Counted from the first letter of the stretch, positions 25,800 through 35,775 are shown. The stretch: 64,000 bases of DNA from Cellulomonas gelida (GCF_006538725.1 NZ_BJLQ01000006.1:82076-146075); one strand, 5' to 3'. Notes: generated from the letters alone by a model not told the origin. Numbers and translations are program-made.

Positions 25800-26755
25800 A
25801 GGTCACGCACCTTCTGGCGACGGATGATCGCGATGAAGACCGGCGCGCCGAGCACGGCGGTCACGATGCCGACCTCGATCTCCTGGGGGCGTGCGACGAC
25901 CCGGCCGACGACGTCCGCGGCGAGCAGGAGCGCGGCACCCAGCGCGGCCGAGTAGGGGAGCAGCCAGCGGTGGCTCGGGCCGGTGTAGCGCCGGGCGAGG
26001 TGCGGCATGACCAGGCCGACGAAGCCGATCGGACCGGCGATCGCGACGGCCGCACCGCACAGCAGGACGGCGGACGCGGCGCCGACGGCGCGCACCAGCC
26101 CGAGCCGCTGGCCGAGCCCGGTGGCGACGTCGTCGCCGAGTGCGATCGCGTCCATGCCGCGCGCGCACCCGACCGCGAGCACGGCGCCGACGACGAGGAA
26201 CGGCACGACCTGCCCGATCTCGCCGAACGACGCGCGCCCGATCGACCCCACCTGCCAGAACCGGAACGTGTCGAGCACGTCGGTGCGCGTCAGCAGCACT
26301 ATCGAGACCATCGAGACGAGCGCGGCGCTCGTCGCTGCGCCGGCCAGCGCGAGCTTGAGCGGGGTCGCGCCCTCGCGCCCCATCGAGCCGATCCCGTACA
26401 CGAGCAGCGACGCGAGCGCGGCGCCCAGGAACGCGACCCAGACGTACTGCGTGAGCTGCGACATCCCGAACCACGCGATGCCGAGCACCACGAACAGCGA
26501 CGCGCCGGAGCTCACGCCGAGCAGCCCGGGATCCGCCAGCGGGTTGCGGGTCAGGCCTTGCATCACCGCACCGGCGAGCCCCAGGGCTGCGCCGACGAGC
26601 AGACCGAGGACCGTGCGCGGCACGCGCGACTGCACGGCGGCCTGCGCGATGTCGTCGGTGTCCGCGTGCAGCACGCCCGCGACCACGTCGGACCAGCCGA
26701 CGACGCGCGAGCCGAATGCGAGCGAGCACACGACCGCCACGGCGACCGCGAGCAC
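25796..26755 (-). CDS. Iron-siderophore ABC permease, FecCD family (first); start uncertain
   Basis: The protein from GTG 26755 is 319 residues: SRVPRTVLGLLVGAALGLAG, MQGLTRNPLADPGLLGVSSG, GPIGFVGLVMPHLARRYTG and GAPVFIAIIRRQ are FecCD hallmarks. The expected first helix begins earlier in the same frame (HRRRTIGLVVCVLAVAVAVV), but no ATG, GTG or TTG lies there before a stop. An ATG at 26852 that overlaps the binding-protein stop opens a different frame. Either a one-base shift lies between, or translation begins at 26755 or a rare codon. The hairpin at 26788-26834 covers this region. Confidence 0.85.
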   Translation of the reverse strand: MLAVAVAVVCSLAFGSRVVGWSDVVAGVLHADTDDIAQAAVQSRVPRTVLGLLVGAALGLAGAVMQGLTRNPLADPGLLGVSSGASLFVVLGIAWFGMSQLTQYVWVAFLGAALASLLVYGIGSMGREGATPLKLALAGAATSAALVSMVSIVLLTRTDVLDTFRFWQVGSIGRASFGEIGQVVPFLVVGAVLAVGCARGMDAIALGDDVATGLGQRLGLVRAVGAASAVLLCGAAVAIAGPIGFVGLVMPHLARRYTGPSHRWLLPYSAALGAALLLAADVVGRVVARPQEIEVGIVTAVLGAPVFIAIIRRQKVRDL

Positions 26756-26787
26756 GCAGACGACGAGGCCGATCGTGCGCCGACGGT

Positions 26788-26834
26788 GCAGCGACCCCGA
26801 CCCGCCCCGGTGCGGGGAGGGTCGGGGTCGCTGC
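26788..26834 (-). other. Strong intercistronic hairpin between binding protein and permease genes
   Basis: Arms at 26788-26803 and 26819-26834 are a perfect 16-bp match (GCAGCGACCCCGACCC), with CCCC/GGGG pairing inside the loop. A stem here would end or protect the upstream message, raising binding-protein level over the membrane parts, as in many importer operons. Confidence 0.7.
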
Positions 26835-26848
26835 GGACGGCGCGAGGG

Positions 26849-27943
26849 TCATCCGACCTTCTTCGCCGCCGCCTCGAACAGGTCGAGGTAGTCGTCGAGC
26901 GCCCACGGCACGGACAGGACGGTCGGCCCGGACGTGGCCGCGGCGAGCGGCGTGGCGTCCGGGACCACCGCGACCGAGCCGCGCGCGACGGCCGGGATCT
27001 TGTTCAGCAGCGGGTCGGCCTGCAGCGTGGCGAGCGTCGTGTCGTCGCCGTAGACGACGAGGACGTCGACGTCGGCGAGGGTGTCGGCCTGCTCGGCGGA
27101 CACGCTGAGGAAGAACTCCTGGGAGTCGCCCGCGAGCTCGACGATCGAGGGCGCGTCGGTCATGCCGAGGTCGTTGACGAGCTGCACGCGCGCGTCGAGC
27201 GGCGTGTAGACCGAGATCGTGCTCGGGTTCGCCGGGTCGATCCACGCGTACGCGAACGTCTTGCCCTCGATGTCGGGACGCGCGGCGAGCCCGTCGGCGA
27301 TCTTCGCCTCGACGTCGTCGACCAGGGCCTGCGCCTGCTCGCCGAGACCGAGCGCCTGGCCGTCGATGAGGGCCATGTCCTTCCAGTTCGTGCCCCACGC
27401 GGCCACCGGGTAGGACACGGTCGGAGCGATGCCCTGCAGCGTGTTCCAGTCCTCCTCGGTGAGACCCGAGTACGCGGCCAGGACCACGTCCGGCGCGGTG
27501 TTCGCGACGGACTCGAACGGGATGCCGTCGGTCTCGTCGAACAGCTCGGGCAGCGTGTCGCCCGTGCCGCCGATCGCCTCGAGCCCCTCGAACGTCCACG
27601 GCAGCACGCCGTCGCTGTCGTCGTCGCCGTACGTCGACTTCTGGATGCCCACGGGCACGATGCCGAGCGCGATCGGCACGTCGTGGTTGCCCCAGTTGAC
27701 GGTGGCGACCCGCTTGGGCTTCGAGTCGATCGTCGTGGCGCCGAACGTGTTCGGGATCGTGACCGGGAAGAGGTCCGGTGCGGGGGCGTCGGTCGACTGC
27801 GCGGTGGCGTCGGCGGTGCTGTCACCGGTCGCGTCGCCCGACGACGAGCACGCGGCGAGCGCCAGCGCGGCGGCGGCCGCGACGGCGGCGAGCTGCAGGG
27901 GACGCAGGGCGCGCCGGCCGGCGCGCGGGAGAGCGGAGCTCAT
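26849..27943 (-). CDS. Iron-siderophore binding lipoprotein (FepB/FecB-like)
   Basis: The 364-residue protein has a lipoprotein signal (AALALAACSSSG, Cys32) and a class III binding-protein fold: KRVATVNWGNHDVPIALGIV, then APDVVLAAYSGLTEEDW, a long helix region QALVDDVEAKIADGLAARPD, and VSVSAEQADTLADVDVLVVYG. It captures ferric siderophore at the outer face of the membrane. ATG 27943 has AGGATC upstream. It is first in the operon and follows a DtxR-type box. Confidence 0.92.
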   Translation of the reverse strand: MSSALPRAGRRALRPLQLAAVAAAAALALAACSSSGDATGDSTADATAQSTDAPAPDLFPVTIPNTFGATTIDSKPKRVATVNWGNHDVPIALGIVPVGIQKSTYGDDDSDGVLPWTFEGLEAIGGTGDTLPELFDETDGIPFESVANTAPDVVLAAYSGLTEEDWNTLQGIAPTVSYPVAAWGTNWKDMALIDGQALGLGEQAQALVDDVEAKIADGLAARPDIEGKTFAYAWIDPANPSTISVYTPLDARVQLVNDLGMTDAPSIVELAGDSQEFFLSVSAEQADTLADVDVLVVYGDDTTLATLQADPLLNKIPAVARGSVAVVPDATPLAAATSGPTVLSVPWALDDYLDLFEAAAKKVG

Positions 27944-28037
27944 GAGGATCCTCACGGTGGGAAGCTGCTCGTGTCATGGGCCTCGCAGGGCCCTGCCTGT
28001 CGGGCCGGCGATCCGTGTGTCGTCCGCGCGGTCTCGA

Positions 28038-28056
28038 TTAGGCGAGCCTCACCTTA
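28038..28056 (-). promoter_or_regulatory. DtxR/IdeR-type iron box
   Basis: TTAGGCGAGCCTCACCTTA matches the TTAGGTTAGSCTAACCTWA consensus at 16 of 19 positions. It lies 94 bases upstream of the siderophore-binding protein gene, so iron-loaded DtxR/IdeR should repress the operon. The gap 27944-28211 also holds the promoter of the divergent dehydrogenase. Confidence 0.8.
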
Positions 28057-28198
28057 GTCCTGCCGCGGGGGTGCGCCAACGTCGTCCACGTCACATCCGG
28101 CGGACTCGCGGCGGCTCGGTGCTCCCGGGTGCACCGGCCGGCGCGATGTCGCCCGATCGGGGCGCGGCGCGTGCGCAGGTGTCGCCAGCGCCCGCGCG

Positions 28199-28204
28199 TA
28201 CGCT
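28199..28204 (+). promoter_or_regulatory. -10 hexamer of the succinate-semialdehyde dehydrogenase gene
   Basis: TACGCT sits seven bases before ATG 28212. No Shine-Dalgarno is seen. Confidence 0.5.
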
Positions 28205-28211
28205 GGCGAGC

Positions 28212-29867
28212 ATGTCGCAGGAACACGACGGTCAGCACGAGCGGCAGCCGGGTTCGGCCGAGCTGTTCGACCCCGAGACCGACCCGCTCGCCACCTACGT
28301 GCTCGAGCCGGAGGACATCGCGACGCTCCTGCGCCGCGTGGTCTCCTCGCCGGGCGCAGCGACCCACACGTCGCACGCCCCGTTCACGGGCGCCCCGATC
28401 GCCGCGGTGCCGCTCTCGACGCCCGACGACGTCGCACGCGCGGCCCGCTCGGCACGCGCCGCGCAGCGGCTGTGGGCGGCGCGCAGCGTGCGCGAGCGTG
28501 CCGCGGTGCTCTCCGCGGTGCACGACCTCGTCCTCGAGCGGCAGAGCGACGTGCTCGACCTCATCCAGCTCGAGACCGGCAAGGCGCGCGTCTCGGCGTT
28601 CGAGGAGGTCGCGGACATCGCGCTCGTCTCGCGGCACTACGCGGCGCGCGCGCGGCGGTACTTGGCGCCCCGGCGCGTGCTGGGGACGGTCCCCGGGCTG
28701 ACGAGCACGCGCGTGCTGCGGCACCCCGCCGGGGTCGTCGGCATCATCGCGCCCTGGAACTTCCCGCTGACCCTCACGCTCGGCGACGTGCTGCCGGCGC
28801 TGGTCGCGGGCAACGCGGTCCTGCTGCGCCCGGACCCCCAGACCGCGCTCACCGCGCTGTGGGCGGCCGAGCTGCTCGAGGACGCGGGCCTGCCCGCCGG
28901 CGTGCTGCAGGTCGTCGTCGGCGACGGGCCCACCATCGGCGCCGCGGTGATCGAGCACAGCGACCACGTGAGCTTCACGGGGTCGACCCGCACGGGTCGG
29001 GTCGTGGCAGCCGGTGCGGGCGAACGGCTCGTGCCGGCGACGCTCGAGCTCGGCGGCAAGAACGCGATGTACGTCGCGGACGACGTGGACGTCGACGTCG
29101 CCGCCGAGGGCGCCGTGCGCGCGTGCTTCGTCGGCGCGGGTCAGGTGTGCGTGAGCATCGAGCGGATCTACGTGCACCGCGACGTGTTCGACGAGTTCGC
29201 GCACGAGCTCGCCCGCCGGACGCGCGAGCTGCGCCTCGGCACGGGCCTGGACTACCGCAGCGACGTCGGCTCGCTCACGTCGGCCGCGCAGCTCGCGACG
29301 GTCGTCGAGCACGTCGAGGACGCGCTCGGGCTCGGCGCGCGCGTGCTCGCCGGTGGCGTGCACCGCAGCGACCTCGGGCCGTGGTTCTACGAGCCCACGG
29401 TGCTCGTCGACGTCTCGCCGCACGCGCGCCTGTTCCGCGAGGAGACCTTCGGGCCCGTCGTCGCGCTGTACCCGGTGGCGTCCGACGACGAGGCGGTCGC
29501 GGCCATGAACGACACCGAGTTCGGGCTCAACGCGAGCATCTGGACGGCCGACGCGCGTCGCGGTGCTGCGCTCGCCCGGCGGGTGCACGCGGGGTCGGTC
29601 AACGTCAACGAGGGCTACGTCGGGACGTGGGGCTCGCTCGGCGCGCCGCAGGGCGGCTGGGGCGCCTCGGGCATCGGCGTGCGGCACGGCCGCGAGGGCC
29701 TGTGGGAGACGACGAGGCTGCAGTCGATCGCGGTGCAGCACGGCGCGCACGGCGTGCTCGGCCTGCCGCCCGTCGGCCTGCGCCGGCTGTTCGACCTCGG
29801 CACCGACGTGTGGCCGCAGGTGTACACCGAGCTGCTGCGCGTGATGAAGGCGGCGCGCCTGCCCTGA
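28212..29867 (+). CDS. Succinate-semialdehyde dehydrogenase (GabD2-like)
   Basis: This 551-residue aldehyde dehydrogenase has PWNFPLTL (Asn183), general base Glu279 in LELGGKN, catalytic Cys313 in GAGQVCVSIERIYV and EETFGPVVALYPV. The C-terminal block LGAPQGGWGASGIGVRHGRE and the Arg-rich tail match the actinobacterial SSADH2 group that oxidises succinate semialdehyde to succinate with NAD(P)+. It could serve 4-aminobutyrate breakdown or a TCA bypass. No transaminase is adjacent. ATG 28212 follows a leaderless-type -10. Confidence 0.88.
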   Translation: MSQEHDGQHERQPGSAELFDPETDPLATYVLEPEDIATLLRRVVSSPGAATHTSHAPFTGAPIAAVPLSTPDDVARAARSARAAQRLWAARSVRERAAVLSAVHDLVLERQSDVLDLIQLETGKARVSAFEEVADIALVSRHYAARARRYLAPRRVLGTVPGLTSTRVLRHPAGVVGIIAPWNFPLTLTLGDVLPALVAGNAVLLRPDPQTALTALWAAELLEDAGLPAGVLQVVVGDGPTIGAAVIEHSDHVSFTGSTRTGRVVAAGAGERLVPATLELGGKNAMYVADDVDVDVAAEGAVRACFVGAGQVCVSIERIYVHRDVFDEFAHELARRTRELRLGTGLDYRSDVGSLTSAAQLATVVEHVEDALGLGARVLAGGVHRSDLGPWFYEPTVLVDVSPHARLFREETFGPVVALYPVASDDEAVAAMNDTEFGLNASIWTADARRGAALARRVHAGSVNVNEGYVGTWGSLGAPQGGWGASGIGVRHGREGLWETTRLQSIAVQHGAHGVLGLPPVGLRRLFDLGTDVWPQVYTELLRVMKAARLP

Positions 29868-29901
29868 GGCCGGGCTGCCGAAGCGCGCAGGACGACAGAC
29901 A

Positions 29902-29935
29902 GGACGGGCCGGACCCCGCGAGGGTCGGCCCGTCC
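29902..29935. terminator. Terminator between the dehydrogenase and ackA genes
   Basis: GGACGGGCC, one bulged G, GACCC pairs with GGGTCGGCCCGTCC around a CGCGA loop; it lies between convergent genes and can serve both. Confidence 0.75.
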
Positions 29936-29957
29936 CGCGCTCAGGTGTGGATGCCGG

Positions 29958-31169
29958 TCAGGCGCGGCTCGCCTCGACGACGTCCACGGCCAGGCGCGCG
30001 ATCGCGAGCTCCTCGTTCGTCGGGTACACGACGACCGTGGTCGGCGACGAGTCCGTCGAGATGATCGTCGGCTCCTTCTTGCGACCCGCGTTGCGCACGG
30101 GGTCGATCTCGATGCCCAGGCGCTCGAGCCCCTCGAGGGACCGGGCACGCACGATGTCGTCGTTCTCGCCGACGCCCGCGGTGAACGCGATGACGTCGAC
30201 CCCGCCGAGCACCGCCGCGTACCCGCCGACGTACTTCTTGATCCGGTGCGCGTAGACGTCGATCGCGATCTTCGCCGCCTCGTCGCCCTCCTCGACCAGG
30301 CGGTGGACCTCGCGCAGGTCGTTCTGGCCCGTCATGCCCTTGAGCCCCGAGCGGCGGTTGAGCAGGTCGTCGACGTCGTCGACGCTCATGCCCGCGTTGC
30401 GCATCAGGTGGAAGGTGACCGCCGGGTCGATGTCGCCCGAGCGCGTGCCCATCACGAGGCCCTCGAGCGGCGTCAGGCCCATCGACGTGTCGACCGCGTG
30501 CCCGTTCTTCACCGCCGACGCCGACGCGCCGTTGCCCAGGTGCAGCACGATCGTGCTCGTCTGCGCGACGTCCCGGCCCAGGTACGCGGCGACCTCGTGC
30601 GCGACGTACTGGTGCGAGGTGCCGTGCGCGCCGTACCGGCGCACCTTGAACGTCTCGGCGACCTCGCGGTCGATCGCGTAGTGCGCGGCCGCGGCGGGCA
30701 GGTGGTGGAAGAACGCCGTGTCGAAGACCGCGACGTGCGGGACGTCCGGCAGGAGCGCGCGTCCCACGCGGATGCCCGTGAGGTTGGCAGGGTTGTGCAG
30801 CGGGGCCAGCGGCGACAGCTCCTCGATCTGCTGCTCGACGTGCGAGTCGACCAGCGCGGGTCCGTCGAACACGGGCCCGCCCTGCACGACGCGGTGGCCG
30901 ACCGCGATGACGTGGGACGCCGACAGGTCGGGTCCGACCGCCTCGAAGAGGCTGAGCACGCGGCGCAGGCCTTCGCCGTGGTCGGGGACGGGCAGCTCGC
31001 GCTCCGTCGTCGAGTCCTGCGTGACGTGCTTGAGCGAGCCCATCTCCTCGCCGATCCGCTCGACCAGGCCCCAGGCGATCGCGTCGCCGCCGACGGGGTC
31101 GACGAGCTGGTACTTGATCGACGACGAACCGGAGTTGACGACGAGGACGCTCGTGGTGGGGGTGCTCAT
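29958..31169 (-). CDS. ackA: Acetate kinase
   Basis: AckA converts acetyl phosphate and ADP to acetate and ATP. The 403-residue protein carries LVVNSGSSSIKYQL, HRVVQGGPVFDGP, VFDTAFFHHLP, YGAHGTSHQYV, LHLGNGASASAV and FTAGVGEND, the full set of ASKHA motifs of acetate kinases. ATG 31169 overlaps the pta stop, so the two are coupled. It is last in the xfp-pta-ackA operon and supplies the ATP of the acetate branch. Confidence 0.97.
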   Translation of the reverse strand: MSTPTTSVLVVNSGSSSIKYQLVDPVGGDAIAWGLVERIGEEMGSLKHVTQDSTTERELPVPDHGEGLRRVLSLFEAVGPDLSASHVIAVGHRVVQGGPVFDGPALVDSHVEQQIEELSPLAPLHNPANLTGIRVGRALLPDVPHVAVFDTAFFHHLPAAAAHYAIDREVAETFKVRRYGAHGTSHQYVAHEVAAYLGRDVAQTSTIVLHLGNGASASAVKNGHAVDTSMGLTPLEGLVMGTRSGDIDPAVTFHLMRNAGMSVDDVDDLLNRRSGLKGMTGQNDLREVHRLVEEGDEAAKIAIDVYAHRIKKYVGGYAAVLGGVDVIAFTAGVGENDDIVRARSLEGLERLGIEIDPVRNAGRKKEPTIISTDSSPTTVVVYPTNEELAIARLAVDVVEASRA

Positions 31170-33253
31170 GACTGGTCCTCCTCGCCGGCCCGCAAGGCCT
31201 GCGCCTGGATCGCGGTGATCGCGACGGTGTTGACGATGTCCTGCACGAGCGCGCCGCGCGACAGGTCGTTGACCGGCTTGCGCAGGCCCTGCAGGACGGG
31301 GCCGATCGCGACCGCGCCCGCGGAGCGCTGCACGGCCTTGTAGGTGTTGTTGCCGGTGTTCAGGTCGGGGAACACGAACACCGTGGCCCGGCCCGCCACC
31401 GTCGACTCGGGCAGCTTGGTCTGCGCGACCGACGCGTCGACCGCGGCGTCGTACTGGATGGGACCCTCGACCGACAGGTCGGGACGACGCTCGCGGACCA
31501 GGGCCGTGGCGGCCCGGACCTTGTCGACGTCCGCGCCGAAGCCCGACTCGCCCGTCGAGTACGACAGCATCGCGATCCGCGGCTCGATGCCGAACTGCAC
31601 GGCGGTCTCCGCGGACGAGATCGCGATGTCGGCGAGCTGCTCGGCGGTCGGGTCCGGGATCACCGCGCAGTCGGCGTACACGAGCACGCGGTCCTCGAGG
31701 CACATGAGGAACGCGCTCGAGACGCTCGAGACGCCCGGAGCGGTCTTGATGATCTCGAAGCTGGGCTTGATGGTGTGCGCCGTGGTGTGCAGCGCACCCG
31801 AGACCATGCCGTCGGCCAGGCCGAGGTGGACCATCATCGTCCCGAAGTAGGAGACCGACGGGACGATCTCGCGCGCCCGCTCGACCGTCATGCCCTTGTG
31901 CGCGCGGATCTTGGCGTACTCCGCGGCGAACCGGTCGACGAACTGCGGGTCGTGCGGGTCGATCACGTCGGCCCCGTCGAGCGCGAGGCCCAGCTCGGAG
32001 GCCCGGGCCCGGATGGTGCTCTCGTCGCCCAGGATCGTCAGGTCCGCGACGCCTCGCTGCAGCAGCGTGGAGGCCGCCCGCAGGATCCGGTCGTCGTTGC
32101 CCTCGGGCAGGACGATGCGCCGACGGTCCGCGCGTGCGCGGTCCAGCAGCGTGTACTCGAACATCAGCGGCGTCACCACGTCGGGCTTGGCGACGTCGAG
32201 CGCCGCGAGCAGCGCCGGGCCGTCGACGTGCCGCTCGAACAGCGACAGCGCGGTGTCGACCTTGCGCTGCGAGTCCGCCGAGAGCCGCCCGCGCGTGGAG
32301 GCCACGGTGCTGGCCGTGCGGAACGTGCCGAGGTCGGTCGCGACGAGCGGCAGACGGCTCCCGAGGCCCTCGACGAGACGCGAGATCGTCTTGGACGGGC
32401 GGAACCCGCCGTTGAGGATGATGCCCGCCAGGGTCGGGAAGCCGTCCGCCTGGTGCGCGAGCAGCAGGCCCAGCAGGATGTCCGAGCGGTCGCCCGGCGT
32501 CATGATCACGGCGCCGTCGGACAGCCGCCCGACCAGGTGCTCGATCTCCATGGCACCGACCAGCATGTCGAGGACCTCGCGCCCGAGCAGCGCCGGGTCG
32601 CCCGAGATCAGCGTGCCCTCGACCGCCTCCATGAGCTGACCCATGGTGGGCGCCGAGAGCAGCGGGCTCTCCGGGAGCGTCCACGTCGGACGCCCCAGCG
32701 AGTTCTGCACGAGGCGCCGCACGACGTCGAGCGCGGGCTGCGCGCACCGGTTCGGCACGACCGCCGCCACGTGGGCGTGGTTGAGCGCGAGCTCGTTGAT
32801 CGCGACCTCGACGACCTGCTCGATCTCGTCGGGACGGCGCTTGTTGCCGTTCACGACGAGGACCACGGGCGCCCCCAGGTTCGCCGCGATGCGCGCGTTG
32901 AACGCGAGCTCGGTGGGCGAGGTGACGTCCGTGTAGTCGGTGCCGACGATCACCACCGCGTCGCAGCGGCGCTCGACCGCGTGGAAGCGCGCCACGATCT
33001 GCGACAGCGCCTCCTCGGGGTCGTCGTGCACCTTCTCGTAGGTCGTGCCGATGCACTCGTCGTACGACAGGTCGACGCCGTCGTGCTCGAGCAGGAGCTC
33101 GAGCACGTAGTCACGGGTCTCGGTCGAGCGCGCGACGGGGCGGAACACCCCGACGCGCTGGACGGTGCGGGCGAGGAGGTCGACGAGCCCGAGGGCGACC
33201 GTCGACTTCCCGGTGTCCCCTTCAGGGGACGCGACGTAGATGCTGCGTGCCAC
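31166..33253 (-). CDS. pta: Phosphate acetyltransferase, long form
   Basis: The 695-residue Pta has an N-terminal P-loop domain like dethiobiotin synthetase (IYVASPEGDTGKSTVALGL), a DRTGG middle domain (LISGDPALLGREVLDML) and a C-terminal PTA_PTB catalytic domain (RRIVLPEGNDDRILRAAS, GMVSGALHTTAHTIKPSFEI, FPDLNTGNNTYKAVQRSA). It interconverts acetyl-CoA and acetyl phosphate. In this operon it can draw acetyl phosphate made by phosphoketolase into acetyl-CoA, or the reverse. The GTG at 33253 follows the xfp stop by 53 bases. Confidence 0.96.
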   Translation of the reverse strand: MARSIYVASPEGDTGKSTVALGLVDLLARTVQRVGVFRPVARSTETRDYVLELLLEHDGVDLSYDECIGTTYEKVHDDPEEALSQIVARFHAVERRCDAVVIVGTDYTDVTSPTELAFNARIAANLGAPVVLVVNGNKRRPDEIEQVVEVAINELALNHAHVAAVVPNRCAQPALDVVRRLVQNSLGRPTWTLPESPLLSAPTMGQLMEAVEGTLISGDPALLGREVLDMLVGAMEIEHLVGRLSDGAVIMTPGDRSDILLGLLLAHQADGFPTLAGIILNGGFRPSKTISRLVEGLGSRLPLVATDLGTFRTASTVASTRGRLSADSQRKVDTALSLFERHVDGPALLAALDVAKPDVVTPLMFEYTLLDRARADRRRIVLPEGNDDRILRAASTLLQRGVADLTILGDESTIRARASELGLALDGADVIDPHDPQFVDRFAAEYAKIRAHKGMTVERAREIVPSVSYFGTMMVHLGLADGMVSGALHTTAHTIKPSFEIIKTAPGVSSVSSAFLMCLEDRVLVYADCAVIPDPTAEQLADIAISSAETAVQFGIEPRIAMLSYSTGESGFGADVDKVRAATALVRERRPDLSVEGPIQYDAAVDASVAQTKLPESTVAGRATVFVFPDLNTGNNTYKAVQRSAGAVAIGPVLQGLRKPVNDLSRGALVQDIVNTVAITAIQAQALRAGEEDQS

Positions 33254-33306
33254 GGTGGGCGTACTCCAGTCCTGCTGGTTGTGCTGGTGGGTCGGGCGGC
33301 GGCGTG

Positions 33307-35775
33307 CTACTCGTTGTCGCCGCCCGTGAAGACGGTGGCGTCGATCTGCTCCGTGCTCGACAGGTCCTGCGCGTCAGGCCAGACCCAGTCACGCACCGCC
33401 GGCAGGTCCTCGCCGTGCTCGCGCGTGTACTGACGGGCCTCGAGCCGTGCGTCCACCATGCGCTGGCGGAGCCCGGCCTGCGAGGCGCGCAGCCAGTGCA
33501 CGTGGTCGATGACGTCGATGACCAGGTGGAAGCGGTCCAGGTCGTTGAGCATCACCATGTCGAACGGCGTCGTGGTGGTGCCCTCCTCCTTGTAGCCGCG
33601 CACGTGCAGGTTCTGGTGCCCGTTGCGGCGGTACGTGAGGCGGTGGATGAGCCACGGGTAGCCGTGGTACGCGAAGACGATCGGGCGGTCGGCCGTGAAG
33701 ATCGTGTCGAACTCCGCGTCGGACAGCCCGTGCGGGTGCTCGCGCTCGTCCTGCAGGCGCATGAGGTCGACGACGTTGACCACGCGCACCTTGAGCTGCG
33801 GCAGCTCGCGCCGCAGGATGTCGACGGCCGCGAGCACCTCGAGCGTCGGCACGTCACCGGCCGCGGCCAGCACGACGTCCGGCTCCTCGTCCTGCGCCTC
33901 CGAGCCGGCCCACTCCCAGATGCCCAGCCCGCGCGTGCAGTGCGCGACGGCCTGGTCCATCGTCAGGAAGTTCGGGGCGGGCTGCTTGCCGGCCACGACG
34001 ACGTTGACGTACTGACGGCTGCGCAGGCAGTGGTCGTACGTGCTCAGCAGCGTGTTGGCGTCCGGCGGCAGGTACACCCGCACGACCTCGGCCTTCTTGT
34101 TGACCACGTGGTCGATGAAGCCCGGGTCCTGGTGGCTGAAGCCGTTGTGGTCCTGGCGCCACACGTGGCTCGACAGCAGGTAGTTCAGGCTCGCGATCGG
34201 GCGCCGCCACGGGATGTCGTTGGTGACCTTGAGCCACTTGGCGTGCTGGTTGAACATCGAGTCGACGATGTGGATGAAGGCCTCGTAGCTCGTGAACAGG
34301 CCGTGCCTGCCGGTGAGCAGGTAGCCCTCGAGCCAGCCCTGGCACTGGTGCTCGGACAGCATCTCCATCACGCGACCGGCGCGGGCCAGGTGCTCGTCGA
34401 CCTCGGGGCCGAAGAACTCGGCGTTCCACTGCTTGTCCGTGACGCCGTACACCGCCTGCAGGCGGTTGGAGGCCGTCTCGTCCGGACCGAAGATCCGGAA
34501 GTTGTCGGGGTTGCGGCGGATGACCTCGGTCAGGTACTCGCCGAGCACGCGCGGCGCCTCGGCCATCGAGCCGCCGGGGGTGGGGACGTCGACCGCGAAG
34601 TCGCGGAAGTTCGGCAGCCGCAGGTCGCGCAGCAGGATGCCGCCGTTCGCGTGCGGGTTCGCGCTCATGCGCAGGTCGCCGGCCGGGGCGAGCGAGCGGA
34701 TGTCCGGGTCGAGGGCACCGGTCGCGTCGAACAGCTCGGCGACCCCGTACGACTGCAGCCACTCCTCGAGCACGTGCAGGTGCTCCGCGGTGTCCCGCGC
34801 GTTGGCGAGCGGGACCTGGTGGGCGCGCCACGAGCCGGTGGTCTTCTTGCCGTCGATCGTGTCCGGGCCGGTCCAGCCCTTCGGCGTGCGGAAGACGATC
34901 ATCGGCCAGGCCGGACGGCTCAGGTCGCCCTGCGCGGCGCGGGCCTTGATCGCGGCGATCTCGTCGAGCACCTCGTCGAGCAGCGTCGCGAACCGGCGGT
35001 GCACCTCGATCGCGGGCTCGTCCGCGTCGTATCCGCCCTCGAACACGAACGGCTTGTGCCCGTAGCCGACCATGAGCGCGTGCAGCTCGTCGTCGCCGAT
35101 GCGGTCCAGGACCGTGGGGTTGGCGATCTTGTAGCCGTTGAGGTGCAGGATCGGCAGGACGACGCCGTCCTGGGCCGGGTTGACGAACTTGTTCGAGTGC
35201 CAGCTCGTCGCGAGCGGGCCGGTCTCTGCCTCGCCGTCGCCGACGACCGCCGCGACCAGCAGGTCCGGGTTGTCGAACGCCGCACCGTACGCGTGCGACA
35301 GCGCGTACCCGAGCTCGCCGCCCTCGTGGATCGACCCGGGCGTCTCCGGTGCCACGTGCGAGGGGATGCCGCCCGGGAACGAGAACTGCCGGAACAGCCG
35401 GCGCAGGCCCTCCTCGTCCTCCGTGATGTCGGAGTACGTCTCGGAGTACGTCCCGTCGAGGTAGGCGCTCGCGACCAGGCCCGGTCCGCCGTGGCCGGGG
35501 CCGGTGACGTAGAGCGTCGACTGGCTGCGCTGGGCGATCGCGCGGTTGAGGTGCGCGTACAGGAAGTTCAGGCCGGGCGTGGTGCCCCAGTGCCCGAGCA
35601 GGCGCGGCTTCACGTGGTCACGCGTGAGCGGTTCGCGCAGCAGCGGGTTGTCCAGCAGGTAGATCTGACCCACCGACAGGTAGTTGGCGGCGCGCCACCA
35701 CTTGTCGATGCGGACCAGCGTCGCGTCGTCGATCTGCGTCCCGCTGCCGGCTTGCCATGTCGTCGTCGTGCTCAT
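33307..35775 (-). CDS. xfp: Xylulose-5-phosphate/fructose-6-phosphate phosphoketolase
   Basis: Xfp splits xylulose 5-phosphate (and often fructose 6-phosphate) with phosphate to acetyl phosphate, using thiamine diphosphate. The 822-residue protein contains [70 protein letters not shown] (TPP/Mg) and late [19 protein letters not shown]. Two ATGs are adjacent; 35775 has GGGGAG at the right spacing and is preferred over 35778. It heads the operon with pta and ackA, giving a bifid-type shunt that saves carbon and makes ATP. No regulator is evident in the 260-base gap upstream. Confidence 0.97.
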   Translation of the reverse strand: MSTTTTWQAGSGTQIDDATLVRIDKWWRAANYLSVGQIYLLDNPLLREPLTRDHVKPRLLGHWGTTPGLNFLYAHLNRAIAQRSQSTLYVTGPGHGGPGLVASAYLDGTYSETYSDITEDEEGLRRLFRQFSFPGGIPSHVAPETPGSIHEGGELGYALSHAYGAAFDNPDLLVAAVVGDGEAETGPLATSWHSNKFVNPAQDGVVLPILHLNGYKIANPTVLDRIGDDELHALMVGYGHKPFVFEGGYDADEPAIEVHRRFATLLDEVLDEIAAIKARAAQGDLSRPAWPMIVFRTPKGWTGPDTIDGKKTTGSWRAHQVPLANARDTAEHLHVLEEWLQSYGVAELFDATGALDPDIRSLAPAGDLRMSANPHANGGILLRDLRLPNFRDFAVDVPTPGGSMAEAPRVLGEYLTEVIRRNPDNFRIFGPDETASNRLQAVYGVTDKQWNAEFFGPEVDEHLARAGRVMEMLSEHQCQGWLEGYLLTGRHGLFTSYEAFIHIVDSMFNQHAKWLKVTNDIPWRRPIASLNYLLSSHVWRQDHNGFSHQDPGFIDHVVNKKAEVVRVYLPPDANTLLSTYDHCLRSRQYVNVVVAGKQPAPNFLTMDQAVAHCTRGLGIWEWAGSEAQDEEPDVVLAAAGDVPTLEVLAAVDILRRELPQLKVRVVNVVDLMRLQDEREHPHGLSDAEFDTIFTADRPIVFAYHGYPWLIHRLTYRRNGHQNLHVRGYKEEGTTTTPFDMVMLNDLDRFHLVIDVIDHVHWLRASQAGLRQRMVDARLEARQYTREHGEDLPAVRDWVWPDAQDLSSTEQIDATVFTGGDNE

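Noticed and set aside
23264..27955. Siderophore biosynthesis genes near the uptake operon
   Set aside because: Only four transport genes and a PH-domain protein are present; no NRPS or IucA-type gene is seen.
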